DNA of 64,000 nucleotides, taken from Roseicitreum antarcticum. Its GTDB lineage: Bacteria > Pseudomonadota > Alphaproteobacteria > Rhodobacterales > Rhodobacteraceae. Below, one piece after another: positions 1 through 8,649 of this stretch (positions within the stretch are counted from its first letter, which is position 1; each line of letters starts with the position of its first letter). Below the pieces are notes generated by a model. The model worked only from the letters and a program-made list of their open reading frames with translations. It was not told the DNA's origin and did not search any database. The stretch spans positions 1,240,001 to 1,304,000 of the forward strand of contig NZ_CP061498.1 in assembly GCF_014681765.1 (NCBI RefSeq), in the 5' to 3' direction. The position numbers and the translations under genes are program-made.

Positions 1-1817
1 AACCACGGCGCGACCGACGAACAGATGAACACGTTGCCGGTGATCGACAGCGACCCGAACGAGAACTGGTTGCCCAGCGGCGGATAGGGATCATACTCAT
101 TCGTCAACTCGATGAAGGTGTTGTCGATGTAATTCCCGGTGATCGTGCTCGCCAGCGACAGGTTGGTCAGCACCAGCCCCGCCTGCCGGATACCCTGCGC
201 CTCGGTATCGCCGTGGTAGAAATGGTTGCCGCTGATGATATGCGCGGTGCCATGCATCACCGCGAAGCGCGCAAACAGCACCACCACATTGTCGCGCAGT
301 TTCACGTCATTGGCGTTGACGTTCAGCACGATCGACGTGCGGTCCTGCGACCGCAGCGGCATCTGGTCGGACACGAACGAGCATTTGTCGACCTGAAGCC
401 CCTGGCACCCCCGCCCGATCGAAGTGATCGCCCGGTCCTTGGGCCGGGTGAAAGCACAGGTGCGCAGCCACCACAACTGGCCGTCCGGCGGCAGCAAGAT
501 GCCGCTGGCAACGCCCTTGCACATGAAATCCACATTGTCGAATTCCAGCCGGTCCAGCGACGCAAACCCCGAGAAATCCAGCACATATTTGTCGCGCGTG
601 AAGGTATAGCTCTGGCTGGCCGCCGCGCCGTACAGCGGCTGGCTCAGCGTCAGCGAACCCGCGCCAATGTTGCGCGAACGCACATAAACCTCGCGCCCCA
701 CGCCCGCGCCGGTCACCCGCGATCCCACGGGAATCTGCGCGACGCTTGCCACACCCGTCAGGACCAGCGGTTGTGCGGGGTTATAGCCCGCCTGCGCGCT
801 GTGACTGGTGCTGGCCCAATCGCCCGCCGTCTCTACCTCGATCTGGCCATTGGCGATGGTGCGGCGCACCGCGAAGGTGTCCATCCCCGCCAGCGCCGCC
901 ACATCCAGCCCCGAGGTGATGCGGGCGCGCCGCCCCATCAGGTCAAACGTGACGTGGTCAGAGAAATGAAACAGCGCCTGCACCCCCTTGCGAAAGCCCA
1001 GATCGCTGCTGCCAAAGGCTTTCTCATAGGTCGGGAAGTCAAAGGATTTTTGCAAGATCAGCCGCGCATCAGGGGCCATCACCACCTTGCCCTCGAACCG
1101 GATGGGCGTGTTGACTGACAGGCTCTGGCCCAGCCGGAAGGTCCCGGCCGATACCAGCACCCCGCGCCCTGCTGCCGCCTGGATCGCGGCCAGAAACGCC
1201 GGATGGTCATCGGCCACGCCGTCGCCGACCGCGCCAAAATCACGCACGTCCACCCAATCCAGAAGCTCGCGCACGAAGAACCCGGTTACATCCTCAATCA
1301 CCAGATCGTCGATGCGCACCACGCCGCCAACCGCGCCGGTCAGGTCCAGCCCGAAATGCCCATAGGACGGCGCCATGCCCCAAGGCAGGTCCACGCCCGG
1401 TCGCGCGCCACTGCCGACGATGGCCGAAACCGTGATGATCGTACCGTATTGCGACAGGCTAACTGCCGGACCCTGCGCAGGCAGGCCGGGCACGTTGGCT
1501 CCTCCGGGCGCGCCCGCCCAGCCAGCGATCCGCACCTCGGGCAGGTTGCCCGTCACCGCCTTCACCCGCGCCGTGATGCGCAGATAGCGCCCCGGGATGA
1601 TCGGGGTCTGCCCCATCCAGCGCAAACGCTGCACGCTTTCGGTCTTCAGAAGTTCCAGACAACCGCCGAAATCCGCATCCCCCGGCACCAGCGCCGCATT
1701 CGCCGCCCCCCCATAGGTCGGCGACCCCGGGGTACCATCGCCCGATGACCATTGCTCCAGACCGCCTGCAAACGCCGGGGGCATCAGTGTGATGCCATTG
1801 GTAATTGCGATATTCAT
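1..1817 (-). CDS. Pectate-lyase-superfamily (GH28-related) parallel beta-helix protein, 3' end outside window
   Basis: The frame is open from an ATG at 1817 to the left edge, about 605 residues, with the C-terminus missing. AGGGA lies about 8 nt before the ATG. The first ~180 residues look like a beta-rich carbohydrate-binding-type domain. From about residue 190 comes DVRDFGAVGDGVADD, the classic opening of the Pectate_lyase_3 domain. After that, repeated strand-turn stretches such as ITGNYIDNTF and SITGNVF fit right-handed beta-helix coils. The family acts on, or binds, polysaccharide. There is no N-terminal signal peptide, so export, if any, needs another route (type I secretion, or a lost signal). 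The substrate cannot be told from sequence. Confidence 0.8.
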   Translation of the reverse strand, partial: MNIAITNGITLMPPAFAGGLEQWSSGDGTPGSPTYGGAANAALVPGDADFGGCLELLKTESVQRLRWMGQTPIIPGRYLRITARVKAVTGNLPEVRIAGWAGAPGGANVPGLPAQGPAVSLSQYGTIITVSAIVGSGARPGVDLPWGMAPSYGHFGLDLTGAVGGVVRIDDLVIEDVTGFFVRELLDWVDVRDFGAVGDGVADDHPAFLAAIQAAAGRGVLVSAGTFRLGQSLSVNTPIRFEGKVVMAPDARLILQKSFDFPTYEKAFGSSDLGFRKGVQALFHFSDHVTFDLMGRRARITSGLDVAALAGMDTFAVRRTIANGQIEVETAGDWASTSHSAQAGYNPAQPLVLTGVASVAQIPVGSRVTGAGVGREVYVRSRNIGAGSLTLSQPLYGAAASQSYTFTRDKYVLDFSGFASLDRLEFDNVDFMCKGVASGILLPPDGQLWWLRTCAFTRPKDRAITSIGRGCQGLQVDKCSFVSDQMPLRSQDRTSIVLNVNANDVKLRDNVVVLFARFAVMHGTAHIISGNHFYHGDTEAQGIRQAGLVLTNLSLASTITGNYIDNTFIELTNEYDPYPPLGNQFSFGSLSITGNVFICSSVAPW

Positions 1818-2168
1818 GCCGGATTTCCCTTGATTATTGCGCCCTAAAGGGGTGTCGCACCGCCCTGCGAAAGCGCCGTTCCCCTGACCTCGGACACCAT
1901 ATCAAGCACGCGTTAAGGTTAACTGATGGGGGCGTCCGCTGCCTGCAACACCGCAATTTGCGTGGAAAGCCACCCATTTGCGCCACCAGATGTCCCGTTT
2001 TCCACCCATCGCGCTGCGCAGCTTTGCAAAAACCCCTCGCCCCGGCGGCAAAACCATGTTTACCTTTGCCACACGGTCCCCATTGTGGGGGCGTTGCCCG
2101 GGACGCCGAAGCCCGGCAACCTCACGGCTCTGCCAAAGGCGGGGCCGAACTTGAAAAGGGAGAGATCT
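1818..2168. other. Intergenic region between divergent beta-helix and TRAP genes
   Basis: No gene is supported here. It must hold the promoters for the beta-helix gene (leftward) and the TRAP operon (rightward). A short TTAA-rich element (GTTAAGGTTAAC, 1912-1923) contains back-to-back TTAACC half-sites, the type seen in alphaproteobacterial CtrA boxes, but spacing does not match a full site and I do not claim one. No clear sigma-70 box was found. Confidence 0.4.
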
Positions 2169-3125
2169 ATGAACAAACTGTTTCTGGCAGCGGTCGCTGC
2201 CGTGGCCATCGTGCCCACGGCGCAGGCGCAAGAATTGTCCATCGCAACTGGGGGGACCGGGGGGGTCTACTATCCCTACGGCGGCGGTCTGGCCGAAGTT
2301 ATCAACAACCACATCGACGGCGCCAGCGCCAGTGTAGAGGTGACAGGCGCCTCGGTCGAGAACATGGCCCTGATCTCGCGTTTCGACAGCGACATCGCCA
2401 TCGCGCTGGCTGACACCGTTTATGCCGCCTTCAACGGCACCGGCCCGTTTGATGGCCGCCAGATCCCGGAAGCACGCGCGCTGGCCTCAATCTACCCCAA
2501 CGCGGTGCAGATCGTCACGCTGGCAGGCAGCGGCATCGAAAGCCTTGAGGACCTGCGCGGTCAGCGCGTGTCCGTCGGCGCGCCCGGCTCAGGCACCGAG
2601 GTCAGTACCCAAGTGCTTCTGGCCGCCAACGGCATCACCTATGACGATTTCGAGCCGCAGCGCCTGAACTTCAACGAGACCGCCGACGCTCTGCGCGATG
2701 GCGATATCGTCGCCGGGTTCTGGAGCGTTGGGCCTCCGACTTCGTCGATCCTCAACCTCGCCGCAACCCGCGACATCACCCTGATCGCGCTGTCCGAGGA
2801 AGAGATCGCCGCCGCGCGGGAAGCCGAGCCCACCTTCGCGCCCTACACCCTGCGCGCGGGCCTCTATGACGGCATGACCGACGGGGTCATGACGATCTCG
2901 ACCCCCAATGTGCTGGTCGTGCACGCCGATATGGATGAAGGTCTGGCGTACAACATCACCAAGGCGATGTTTGACAACGTGGCCGAGCTGATCGCGATCC
3001 ATCCAGCCGCCAACGACACCACGGTGGAATTCTCGGTGGACTCAACCCCGATCCCGTTCCACCCCGGCGCGCTGCGCTTCTATGAAGAAGCAGGCGCGAC
3101 CGTGCAGGACCACCAGCGGCCGTGA
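2169..3125 (+). CDS. TAXI-family TRAP transporter substrate-binding protein
   Basis: This periplasmic binding protein captures the ligand for the tripartite (TRAP) importer encoded by the next two genes. It has 318 residues, the usual TAXI size. The signal peptide ends at about AQA20|QE. The mature N-terminus IATGGTGGVYYPYGGGLA is the hallmark that names the TAXI subgroup. The start at 2169 was chosen because GGGAG lies 8 nt upstream and a signal peptide begins there; a longer in-frame extension from 1926 has no coding character. The stop overlaps the next start. TAXI proteins often bind glutamate or other carboxylates, but the ligand here is unknown. Confidence 0.93.
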   Translation: MNKLFLAAVAAVAIVPTAQAQELSIATGGTGGVYYPYGGGLAEVINNHIDGASASVEVTGASVENMALISRFDSDIAIALADTVYAAFNGTGPFDGRQIPEARALASIYPNAVQIVTLAGSGIESLEDLRGQRVSVGAPGSGTEVSTQVLLAANGITYDDFEPQRLNFNETADALRDGDIVAGFWSVGPPTSSILNLAATRDITLIALSEEEIAAAREAEPTFAPYTLRAGLYDGMTDGVMTISTPNVLVVHADMDEGLAYNITKAMFDNVAELIAIHPAANDTTVEFSVDSTPIPFHPGALRFYEEAGATVQDHQRP

Positions 3126-3616
3126 GGCATGTTGCGTCAGGGCGGCCCTGCGGGGTCGCCCTTTCGTTTGGCATCGCGCTGGCCGTGATTTCCCTTCCCG
3201 CACAGGCAGATACCCTGCAGATCACTGGCGCGGACGGCGAAAGCCTTGCTGCCATGCCGTTTCCACAAGGGGTAGAGATCTGCCTGCGCTGGTCACATTC
3301 CGTGACGCTCGGGGCGGTCGCAGATTGCTTTGAAAACCGCAGCGGCGCCCTGACGCTCATGCGCAGCTACCTGCATGATTTCGCCGCCGGACTGGGTGAG
3401 GTTGCGGGCCGCGGCACCCTGACATCCGCACCGGACGGCGGCTACTGGATCACCGGCATGGATGAGGCGCTGCCCGCCAACAGCTTGGCCCTGCGCGTCG
3501 GCCCGGCCCGGGTGGGCCACCGGATCGACCATCCCGGCGGCACATTGGACCTGAGCGCCATCGCAGCTAATACCCGCGTAACATTGACACTTTCATCCGA
3601 TCAGGACAGCCCATGA
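3122..3616 (+). CDS. DUF1850 protein of the TAXI-TRAP operon
   Basis: A 164-residue protein starts with GTG at 3122, overlapping the stop of the binding-protein gene (GTGA), so translation is probably coupled. A hydrophobic signal peptide ends near PAQA29|DT. The mature part carries the DUF1850 pattern, with LRWSHSV about residue 55. DUF1850 genes recur in TAXI-TRAP operons between the binding protein and the fused permease. The separate small membrane subunit is absent because the permease is fused, so DUF1850 may be an accessory periplasmic part. Its role is not established. Confidence 0.85.
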   Translation: MRHVASGRPCGVALSFGIALAVISLPAQADTLQITGADGESLAAMPFPQGVEICLRWSHSVTLGAVADCFENRSGALTLMRSYLHDFAAGLGEVAGRGTLTSAPDGGYWITGMDEALPANSLALRVGPARVGHRIDHPGGTLDLSAIAANTRVTLTLSSDQDSP

Positions 3617-5649
3617 CCGATGCCAACGCCTCACCGATCCGCGCCATGGACCCCTCAGAGATCCCCGATACGCTGAAGATCGACACCCGCTTTCAGCCGC
3701 GCCCGGCCCTGTGGGCGATCACGCTGGTGGCCATCGCACTGTCGGCGTTCCAACTCTACACGGCGGGGATCGAGCCGCTGGGGCTGTTCTACCAACGCTC
3801 GGCGCATCTGGGTTTTATCCTGTTCCTGTCCTTCCTGATCTTCCCGGTTTTCGGCACCTCGCGCCCGCGTGGCACGCTGGGCTGGTTGATCGACGGAGCG
3901 CTGTTGGCGGCGGCTTTCATGTCGGGGTTCTACATCATCTGGAACCTTGACGCGATCTTCGACCGCGCGGGCTGGTGGACACAAACCGACATCATCATGG
4001 GCATCGTCTGCACCATTGCCGTGCTGGAAGCCAGCCGCCGCGCCGTGGGGCTTGGCATGACGATTATCGGAATGATTGCAATACTTTACGCCCTGGCCGG
4101 ACCGCGTGGAATGCTGCCCTGGTTGGGCGAATGGATGCCGGGGATCCTGTCGCACCGGGGGGCTTCGATCGACCGGTTGGTCGGACAATTGTATCTGGGC
4201 CAAGAAGGCATCTTTGGTCTACCACTTGGGGTTGCAGCCACATATGTCTTCATGTTCGTGCTTTTCGGCGCGTTTCTGGAGGTCACGGGGGCTGGCAAGT
4301 TCTTCATCGACCTGGCTTTCGCGGCCACGGGACGCAAGCCCGGGGGCCCTGCGAAGGCGGCGGTCATTGCGTCTGCGGGTATGGGGTCCATCTCGGGGTC
4401 GGCCATTGCCAACGTGGTCACCACGGGGGCCTTTACCATCCCGTTGATGAAAAAGCTGGGCTACAAGGCCAAGCAGGCCGGCGGGATCGAGGCGGCGGCG
4501 TCGACCGGCGGGCAGATCACCCCGCCGCTGATGGGCGCGGGGGCCTTCCTTATCTCCGAATACACCAACGTGCCTTATATCGACATTGTTATGGTCTCGA
4601 TCTTTCCGGCCATCTTGTACCTTGGCACCGTGTACCTGTTCGTCCACATCGTCGCGCTGAAGGCTGGCATGACGGGCATGAAGGCGTCGGAGCTGCCGGT
4701 GGTGCGGCATGTCATGGCGGCGGGCTGGCAGTTTCTGGTGCCGCTGGTGGTGCTGGTCTATCTGCTGGTCAACAATATCTCGCCCACGCGGGTGGGGTTT
4801 TGGGCCATCGTGTCGGTCATCGCGGTGGCGGGGCTGCGCGCCGCCGTCACCATGGCCTTCCTGGACCCGAAACGCGGCAAACCATTGACGACACAGCGCA
4901 TCATGGACGGCACCAAGGACGGTATCGCACTGATCCTGCGCGCCCTGGAACTGGGCGCCCGCAACGCTGTGGCCGTGTCCATCGCCTGTGCGGTGGCGGG
5001 GATCATCGTCGGCGTGGTGGGGCTGACCGGGCTGGGGCTGAAGTTCTCCAGCATGATGATCGCGCTGTCGGGCGGCAATATCGTGCTGGCGCTGCTGTTC
5101 GTGTTGCTGGCCAGCCTGGTGCTGGGCATGGGGCTGCCGGTGACGGCGGCCTATATCGTGCTGATCGTGTTGGTCGGCCCGGCGCTGCATAACGAATTCG
5201 GCATCCCGCTGCTGATCGCGCATCTGGTGGTCTTCTGGTATTCGCAAGACAGCAACGTCACGCCACCCATCGCGCTGGCGGGCTTTGCGGGGGCGGCGAT
5301 TGCCGGGTCGAAACCCATGGAGACCTCGCTTCAGGCGTGGAAATTCGCCAAGGGGCTGTATCTGATCCCGGCGTTCATGGTCTTCAACCCGGTCATCATC
5401 ACCGGGGGTGAATTGTGGTTCGTGATCTGGACCGGGGCGATCATCATCGTGGCGCTGGTGGGCTTTGCCGCCGCGATCGAGGGGTATCTGTTCGGCACGA
5501 TGGACCTGATCAGCCGCATTTTGATCGTGCCCGGCGTGATCGCAGTTTTCAATCCAGAGTTGTGGATTGAGGCCACGGGCACTGCACTGGTCCTTGTCAT
5601 TCTGGCACTCAACTGGTGGCGGGCAAGGGCCGCGCGGGTGCCTGCTTAA
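3613..5649 (+). CDS. TRAP transporter fused permease (4TM/12TM, TAXI type)
   Basis: This 678-residue inner-membrane protein combines the small DctQ-like and large DctM-like TRAP subunits in one chain, as is usual for TAXI systems. The N-terminal third has four or more hydrophobic segments. The rest is the long DctM-type domain, with glycine-rich re-entrant stretches such as GSISGSAIANVVTTGAFTIP and SGGQITPPLMGAGAFLI. ATGA couples it to the DUF1850 gene. It should drive ion-coupled uptake of the substrate delivered by the binding protein. The gene is complete and in frame. Confidence 0.95.
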   Translation: MTDANASPIRAMDPSEIPDTLKIDTRFQPRPALWAITLVAIALSAFQLYTAGIEPLGLFYQRSAHLGFILFLSFLIFPVFGTSRPRGTLGWLIDGALLAAAFMSGFYIIWNLDAIFDRAGWWTQTDIIMGIVCTIAVLEASRRAVGLGMTIIGMIAILYALAGPRGMLPWLGEWMPGILSHRGASIDRLVGQLYLGQEGIFGLPLGVAATYVFMFVLFGAFLEVTGAGKFFIDLAFAATGRKPGGPAKAAVIASAGMGSISGSAIANVVTTGAFTIPLMKKLGYKAKQAGGIEAAASTGGQITPPLMGAGAFLISEYTNVPYIDIVMVSIFPAILYLGTVYLFVHIVALKAGMTGMKASELPVVRHVMAAGWQFLVPLVVLVYLLVNNISPTRVGFWAIVSVIAVAGLRAAVTMAFLDPKRGKPLTTQRIMDGTKDGIALILRALELGARNAVAVSIACAVAGIIVGVVGLTGLGLKFSSMMIALSGGNIVLALLFVLLASLVLGMGLPVTAAYIVLIVLVGPALHNEFGIPLLIAHLVVFWYSQDSNVTPPIALAGFAGAAIAGSKPMETSLQAWKFAKGLYLIPAFMVFNPVIITGGELWFVIWTGAIIIVALVGFAAAIEGYLFGTMDLISRILIVPGVIAVFNPELWIEATGTALVLVILALNWWRARAARVPA

Positions 5650-6040
5650 CCCTGCCGAAAAGGCGCAATATCGCCGTCTGGAAACGGTATGGTTTCGGTA
5701 TGGTTTTGATACATACGCGCGTTGCGTCAGCACGGTGTTCATCAAGGTTACTGACGGGTTAAACCCGCCGGTTTTGGGCATGCGGCGGCCCGCCGCCGCG
5801 TCCGCCCGGCGCTGTCTGGCGACACGCCCGCCATGTCCTGACGCGGCCGCAGAATTGCCGTGGAATCTGGTCGCACGCCAAACGGTGCCGGGGGCTTGGC
5901 ACCCACCCGGCCGCACAACGGACCATGCGTCCGCGCGGCCCTGGCGATGAACGCCGGGTGTAGGCACCTCCAAGGGTTGGCAAGATTTGGGCGCGACCCC
6001 ACAGAACCGGCCCGGGAGATGCCCCCGACCATCGCGCTGC
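5650..6040. other. Intergenic region between convergent TRAP permease and Anbu genes
   Basis: No gene is supported. The region holds copy A of the 47-bp interspersed repeat (5673-5719). Just after it lies a small palindrome CGGGTTAAACCCG (5755-5767) followed by a short T-rich stretch, a weak candidate terminator for the TRAP operon. The rest (5780-6040) is GC-rich with no frame of coding character on either strand. Confidence 0.5.
5673..5719 (+). repeat. 47-bp interspersed repeat, copy A
   Basis: It matches copy B at 56941-56987 at 41 of 47 positions in the same orientation. Key parts in order: GTCTGGAAACGGTATGG, a variable 4-base gap (TTTC here, AAAA in B), GGTATGG, then TTTGATACATACGCG. 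GTATG and CATAC form an inverted repeat with a 9-nt loop. Copy A lies 24 nt after the TRAP permease stop. Both copies read LETVW(F/K)RYGFDTYA in one frame, so they could be mistaken for short proteins. Confidence 0.85.
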
Positions 6041-6769
6041 TTACAGCGTGATCCGGCGGAAGCCGTCACGCAAGGCCTGTGACCAGGCGTCGGACATGGC
6101 GGCGAAATCAGGATCGCCCGCCTCGATCCGGCGTTGCGAACCGATCTTGCAGGCGTCTTTCTCGATCACCATCAGGTCCAGCGGCATCCCCACCGACAGG
6201 TTGGAACGCAGCGTGCTGTCCATCGACAAGAGCACGGCCTTTTGCGCATCGACCAGCGAGGTTTCCATATTGACCACGCGGTCAAGGATCGGTTTGCCGT
6301 ACTTATGCTCACCGATTTGCAGATAGGGCGTGTCGGCGGTGGCCTCGATAAAGTTGCCTTCCGGGTAGATCAGGAACAGCCGCATGCCGCCGCCCGCCCG
6401 CTGCCCTGCGACGATCATCGAGGCGGTAGCAGCCTGCTTCATCGTCGACAATTTGTCGGAAATTTCGCGCGTGACCTGCACCAATGTGCGCCCAATGATC
6501 TCTGCCACTTGCAGCATGGTGGGGGCTTGCATGATCGACGTGGTGCCATCCGCGCCGGGATTGTCGCTGATGGCTTCTTGCAACCGCGCGATGGTGGTCT
6601 GGGTGACCGACAGGCTGCCCGCCGTCAGAATCGTAACGATCCTTTCGCCGGGTTCCTCGAACACAAACATCTTGCGATATGTCGCAATATTATCGAGCCC
6701 CGCATTGGTGCGGGTATCGGACAGCAGGACCATACCATCATTGAGCAACAGTCCGACGCAATACGTCAC
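6041..6769 (-). CDS. Anbu, bacterial proteasome-like Ntn hydrolase
   Basis: This 242-residue protein begins MTYCVGLLLNDGMVLLSDTR. It is the proteasome-type protease family (COG3484) known as Anbu, related to HslV and proteasome beta subunits. Removal of Met1 would expose Thr2 as the N-terminal nucleophile, and Asp18 and Lys33 (TYRKMF) sit at the expected positions. The family forms open helical or ring-like assemblies and has no dedicated ATPase. It is the last gene of a four-gene operon behind the transglutaminase (68-nt gap). Only weak proteolysis is known for family members and the natural substrate is unknown. Confidence 0.93.
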   Translation of the reverse strand: MTYCVGLLLNDGMVLLSDTRTNAGLDNIATYRKMFVFEEPGERIVTILTAGSLSVTQTTIARLQEAISDNPGADGTTSIMQAPTMLQVAEIIGRTLVQVTREISDKLSTMKQAATASMIVAGQRAGGGMRLFLIYPEGNFIEATADTPYLQIGEHKYGKPILDRVVNMETSLVDAQKAVLLSMDSTLRSNLSVGMPLDLMVIEKDACKIGSQRRIEAGDPDFAAMSDAWSQALRDGFRRITL

Positions 6770-6837
6770 GTCGCGAATCCTTCATATCAGGCTGTGGGCA
6801 CTGTGTGCATCAAACCGCACAACAGTAAAGTTCACGT

Positions 6838-7650
6838 CTACTGCTGCGCTGCTTCCACTGCAACCGAAACATCAAGCGACTCTTGCCCCGGGCCGCGGGC
6901 GATGCCGCGGATGGGCGCTGCTTCGCGCGAATCGCGGCCCGAGCCGAGCCGGATGTAGCTTTCGTTGGGGCAGCATTTATTGGCGGCGTCAAAGCCCACC
7001 CAGCCGATGCCTTCAACCCAGAGTTCGGCCCAGGCATGGGCGGCCTCATTCGCGGCACCGTCAAAGGTGGCGTGCAGATAGCCCGAGATATAGCGCGCCG
7101 GGATGCGCTGCGCGCAGGCCGCCGCGATCAGCGCATGGCTGTGGTCCTGACAGACGCCCTGCCCCAGGCTGAGCGCCTCGGCGGCGGTGGTATGCGCCTC
7201 GGTCACGCCGGGGGTGAAGACGATGGCTTCGCCCACGGCCTCGGCCAGGCGGTGTGCGCGGTCCAACGGGTCGGTGCCGCGCGCGATGGCATCGCGGCCC
7301 AGATCGGTCAGGGCGACATCGGGGCGGGTGGCCAGCGTCTCGCTGAGATACGCCTCGGGCGGGGTCTTTTCGCGGTGGCCGGTCAGGATGCCCATGGTAT
7401 CGGAGGTTTCCACCCGGCCCATGACCTGCACGATGACCTCGGACACCGGGCCTGCAACGGTACAGGCCTGCACCCAGTCGCCCGCGCCGTCGCGGAACGC
7501 GCCGCCCATGGTGGCGCCCGAAACGGTCACCGACCAGTCCAGCGTGGTCTGGCTGTCGCAGCGCGAGGGCGTCAGCCGGTGGCTTTGCACCATGCCCCGC
7601 ATCGGCTGGTCATAGCGATAAATCGTCTGATGGTTGACGGTCAGGATCAT
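6838..7650 (-). CDS. Transglutaminase-like cysteine protease family protein (Anbu operon)
   Basis: A 270-residue protein with an N-terminal transglutaminase beta domain and a core with a complete triad: Cys167 in GQGVCQDHSH, His205 in NEAAHAWAEL and Asp221 in GWVGFDAANK. Bacterial members of this fold usually cleave or transfer amide bonds. No signal peptide is seen, so it should be cytoplasmic. Its start overlaps the stop of the alpha-E gene by 4 nt (ATGA). Together with the ATP-grasp and alpha-E genes it is the standard partner set of Anbu, which suggests making and removing a peptide or amide linkage. Confidence 0.92.
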   Translation of the reverse strand: MILTVNHQTIYRYDQPMRGMVQSHRLTPSRCDSQTTLDWSVTVSGATMGGAFRDGAGDWVQACTVAGPVSEVIVQVMGRVETSDTMGILTGHREKTPPEAYLSETLATRPDVALTDLGRDAIARGTDPLDRAHRLAEAVGEAIVFTPGVTEAHTTAAEALSLGQGVCQDHSHALIAAACAQRIPARYISGYLHATFDGAANEAAHAWAELWVEGIGWVGFDAANKCCPNESYIRLGSGRDSREAAPIRGIARGPGQESLDVSVAVEAAQQ

Positions 7651-8597
7651 CGGATATCCCCGCTGAGGTAAACTTCATGGACCACCGCGCCCACCGTCGC
7701 CACTTCGCGGATGAAGCGGGTCAGGAAGTCGTGCAGCCCTTCGTCGAAGACATCATCGACGCTGAGTTCGGCCAGTTCGCCGTAGAGTTTGCGCACCTTT
7801 GTCTGGGCGGCAGTGGATTTGCTGTAGCCGCGCGACAGCCGCTCCAGATGGGTCGTCGCCCCTTCGATACAGGTGCGCAGCGACCGGGGGCATTGCTGGT
7901 TGAGGATCAGGAAATGCGCGATCTTGCCCGCCGTCACCTCGCCGCCGTAGGCCCAGTGGAAGGCGCGATGCGCGGAAAGCGCGCGCAGCAGCGTTGTCCA
8001 TTGGTAGTTATCGAGGCCAGAGCCCACGAATTCCACCCGGGGCAGCAGCACGAAGTATTTCACATCCATCAGGCGCGCGGTGTTGTCGGCGCGTTCCAGA
8101 AAATAGCCGAGGTTCAGGAAATCATACCCGTCGTTGCGCAGCAACGTCGCGTCGATGGCGCCGCGCACCTGAGCGGTGTGGCGCAGAGTCCATTCGGTCA
8201 GCGTTGTCAGCGGCAGTTCGGACCGTGCGGTGCGTTCCAGCGCCTTCAGTTCCTGAAACGCGGTGTTGAGCGCATCCCAGACCTGCGTGGTCAGCGCGGT
8301 GCGCACGACGCGCCCGTTCTCACGCGCGCCCGCGATGCAGGTGGCGACGGACGAGGGGTTGTCGCGGTCGAAGAACATGAAGCTTTCGACATTGCGCTGC
8401 ACCGCGTCGCCATATTTGTGCTTGAATCCGGCATAGGTGCCCGCGGCCTGCAACAGCGGTTCCCATTCGTTGCGGTTGCCTTCGGTATTGGGCATGAGCG
8501 ACATACGCTCGCCCACTTCCAGCAGCCGGGCGGCGGTTTCGGCGCGTTCCATATAGCGCGCCAGCCAATAAAGGTTTGCGGCGGTTCTGCTTAGCAT
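7647..8597 (-). CDS. Alpha-E domain protein (Anbu operon)
   Basis: A 316-residue, mainly helical protein starting MLSRTAANLYWLARYMERAE, the signature N-terminus of the alpha-E (DUF403) family. It contains repeated Arg/Glu-rich helices and the motif LERADNTARLMDVKYF near the middle. No catalytic motif is known. It always travels with circularly permuted ATP-grasp and transglutaminase genes, and in some genomes it is fused to the ATP-grasp protein, so it is probably part of the same complex. Gap to the upstream ATP-grasp gene is 52 nt. Confidence 0.92.
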   Translation of the reverse strand: MLSRTAANLYWLARYMERAETAARLLEVGERMSLMPNTEGNRNEWEPLLQAAGTYAGFKHKYGDAVQRNVESFMFFDRDNPSSVATCIAGARENGRVVRTALTTQVWDALNTAFQELKALERTARSELPLTTLTEWTLRHTAQVRGAIDATLLRNDGYDFLNLGYFLERADNTARLMDVKYFVLLPRVEFVGSGLDNYQWTTLLRALSAHRAFHWAYGGEVTAGKIAHFLILNQQCPRSLRTCIEGATTHLERLSRGYSKSTAAQTKVRKLYGELAELSVDDVFDEGLHDFLTRFIREVATVGAVVHEVYLSGDIR

Positions 8598-8649
8598 GGG
8601 AAATCTCCGGCTGGTTGCGCGATGCGGCGGGGCGTCGTCATCTGTGCGC

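Noticed and set aside
1912-1923. CtrA box in GTTAAGGTTAAC
   Set aside because: Half-sites are back-to-back, not spaced as in the TTAA-N7-TTAA full site. No supporting context.
4219-6069. A 616-residue minus-strand open frame opposite the TRAP permease, and similar long frames opposite pepF, ileS, aglK-aglA, aglF-aglE, edd and parE
   Set aside because: They mirror real genes with clear families, are rich in His/Arg/Gln from antisense GC-rich codons and have no domain of their own.
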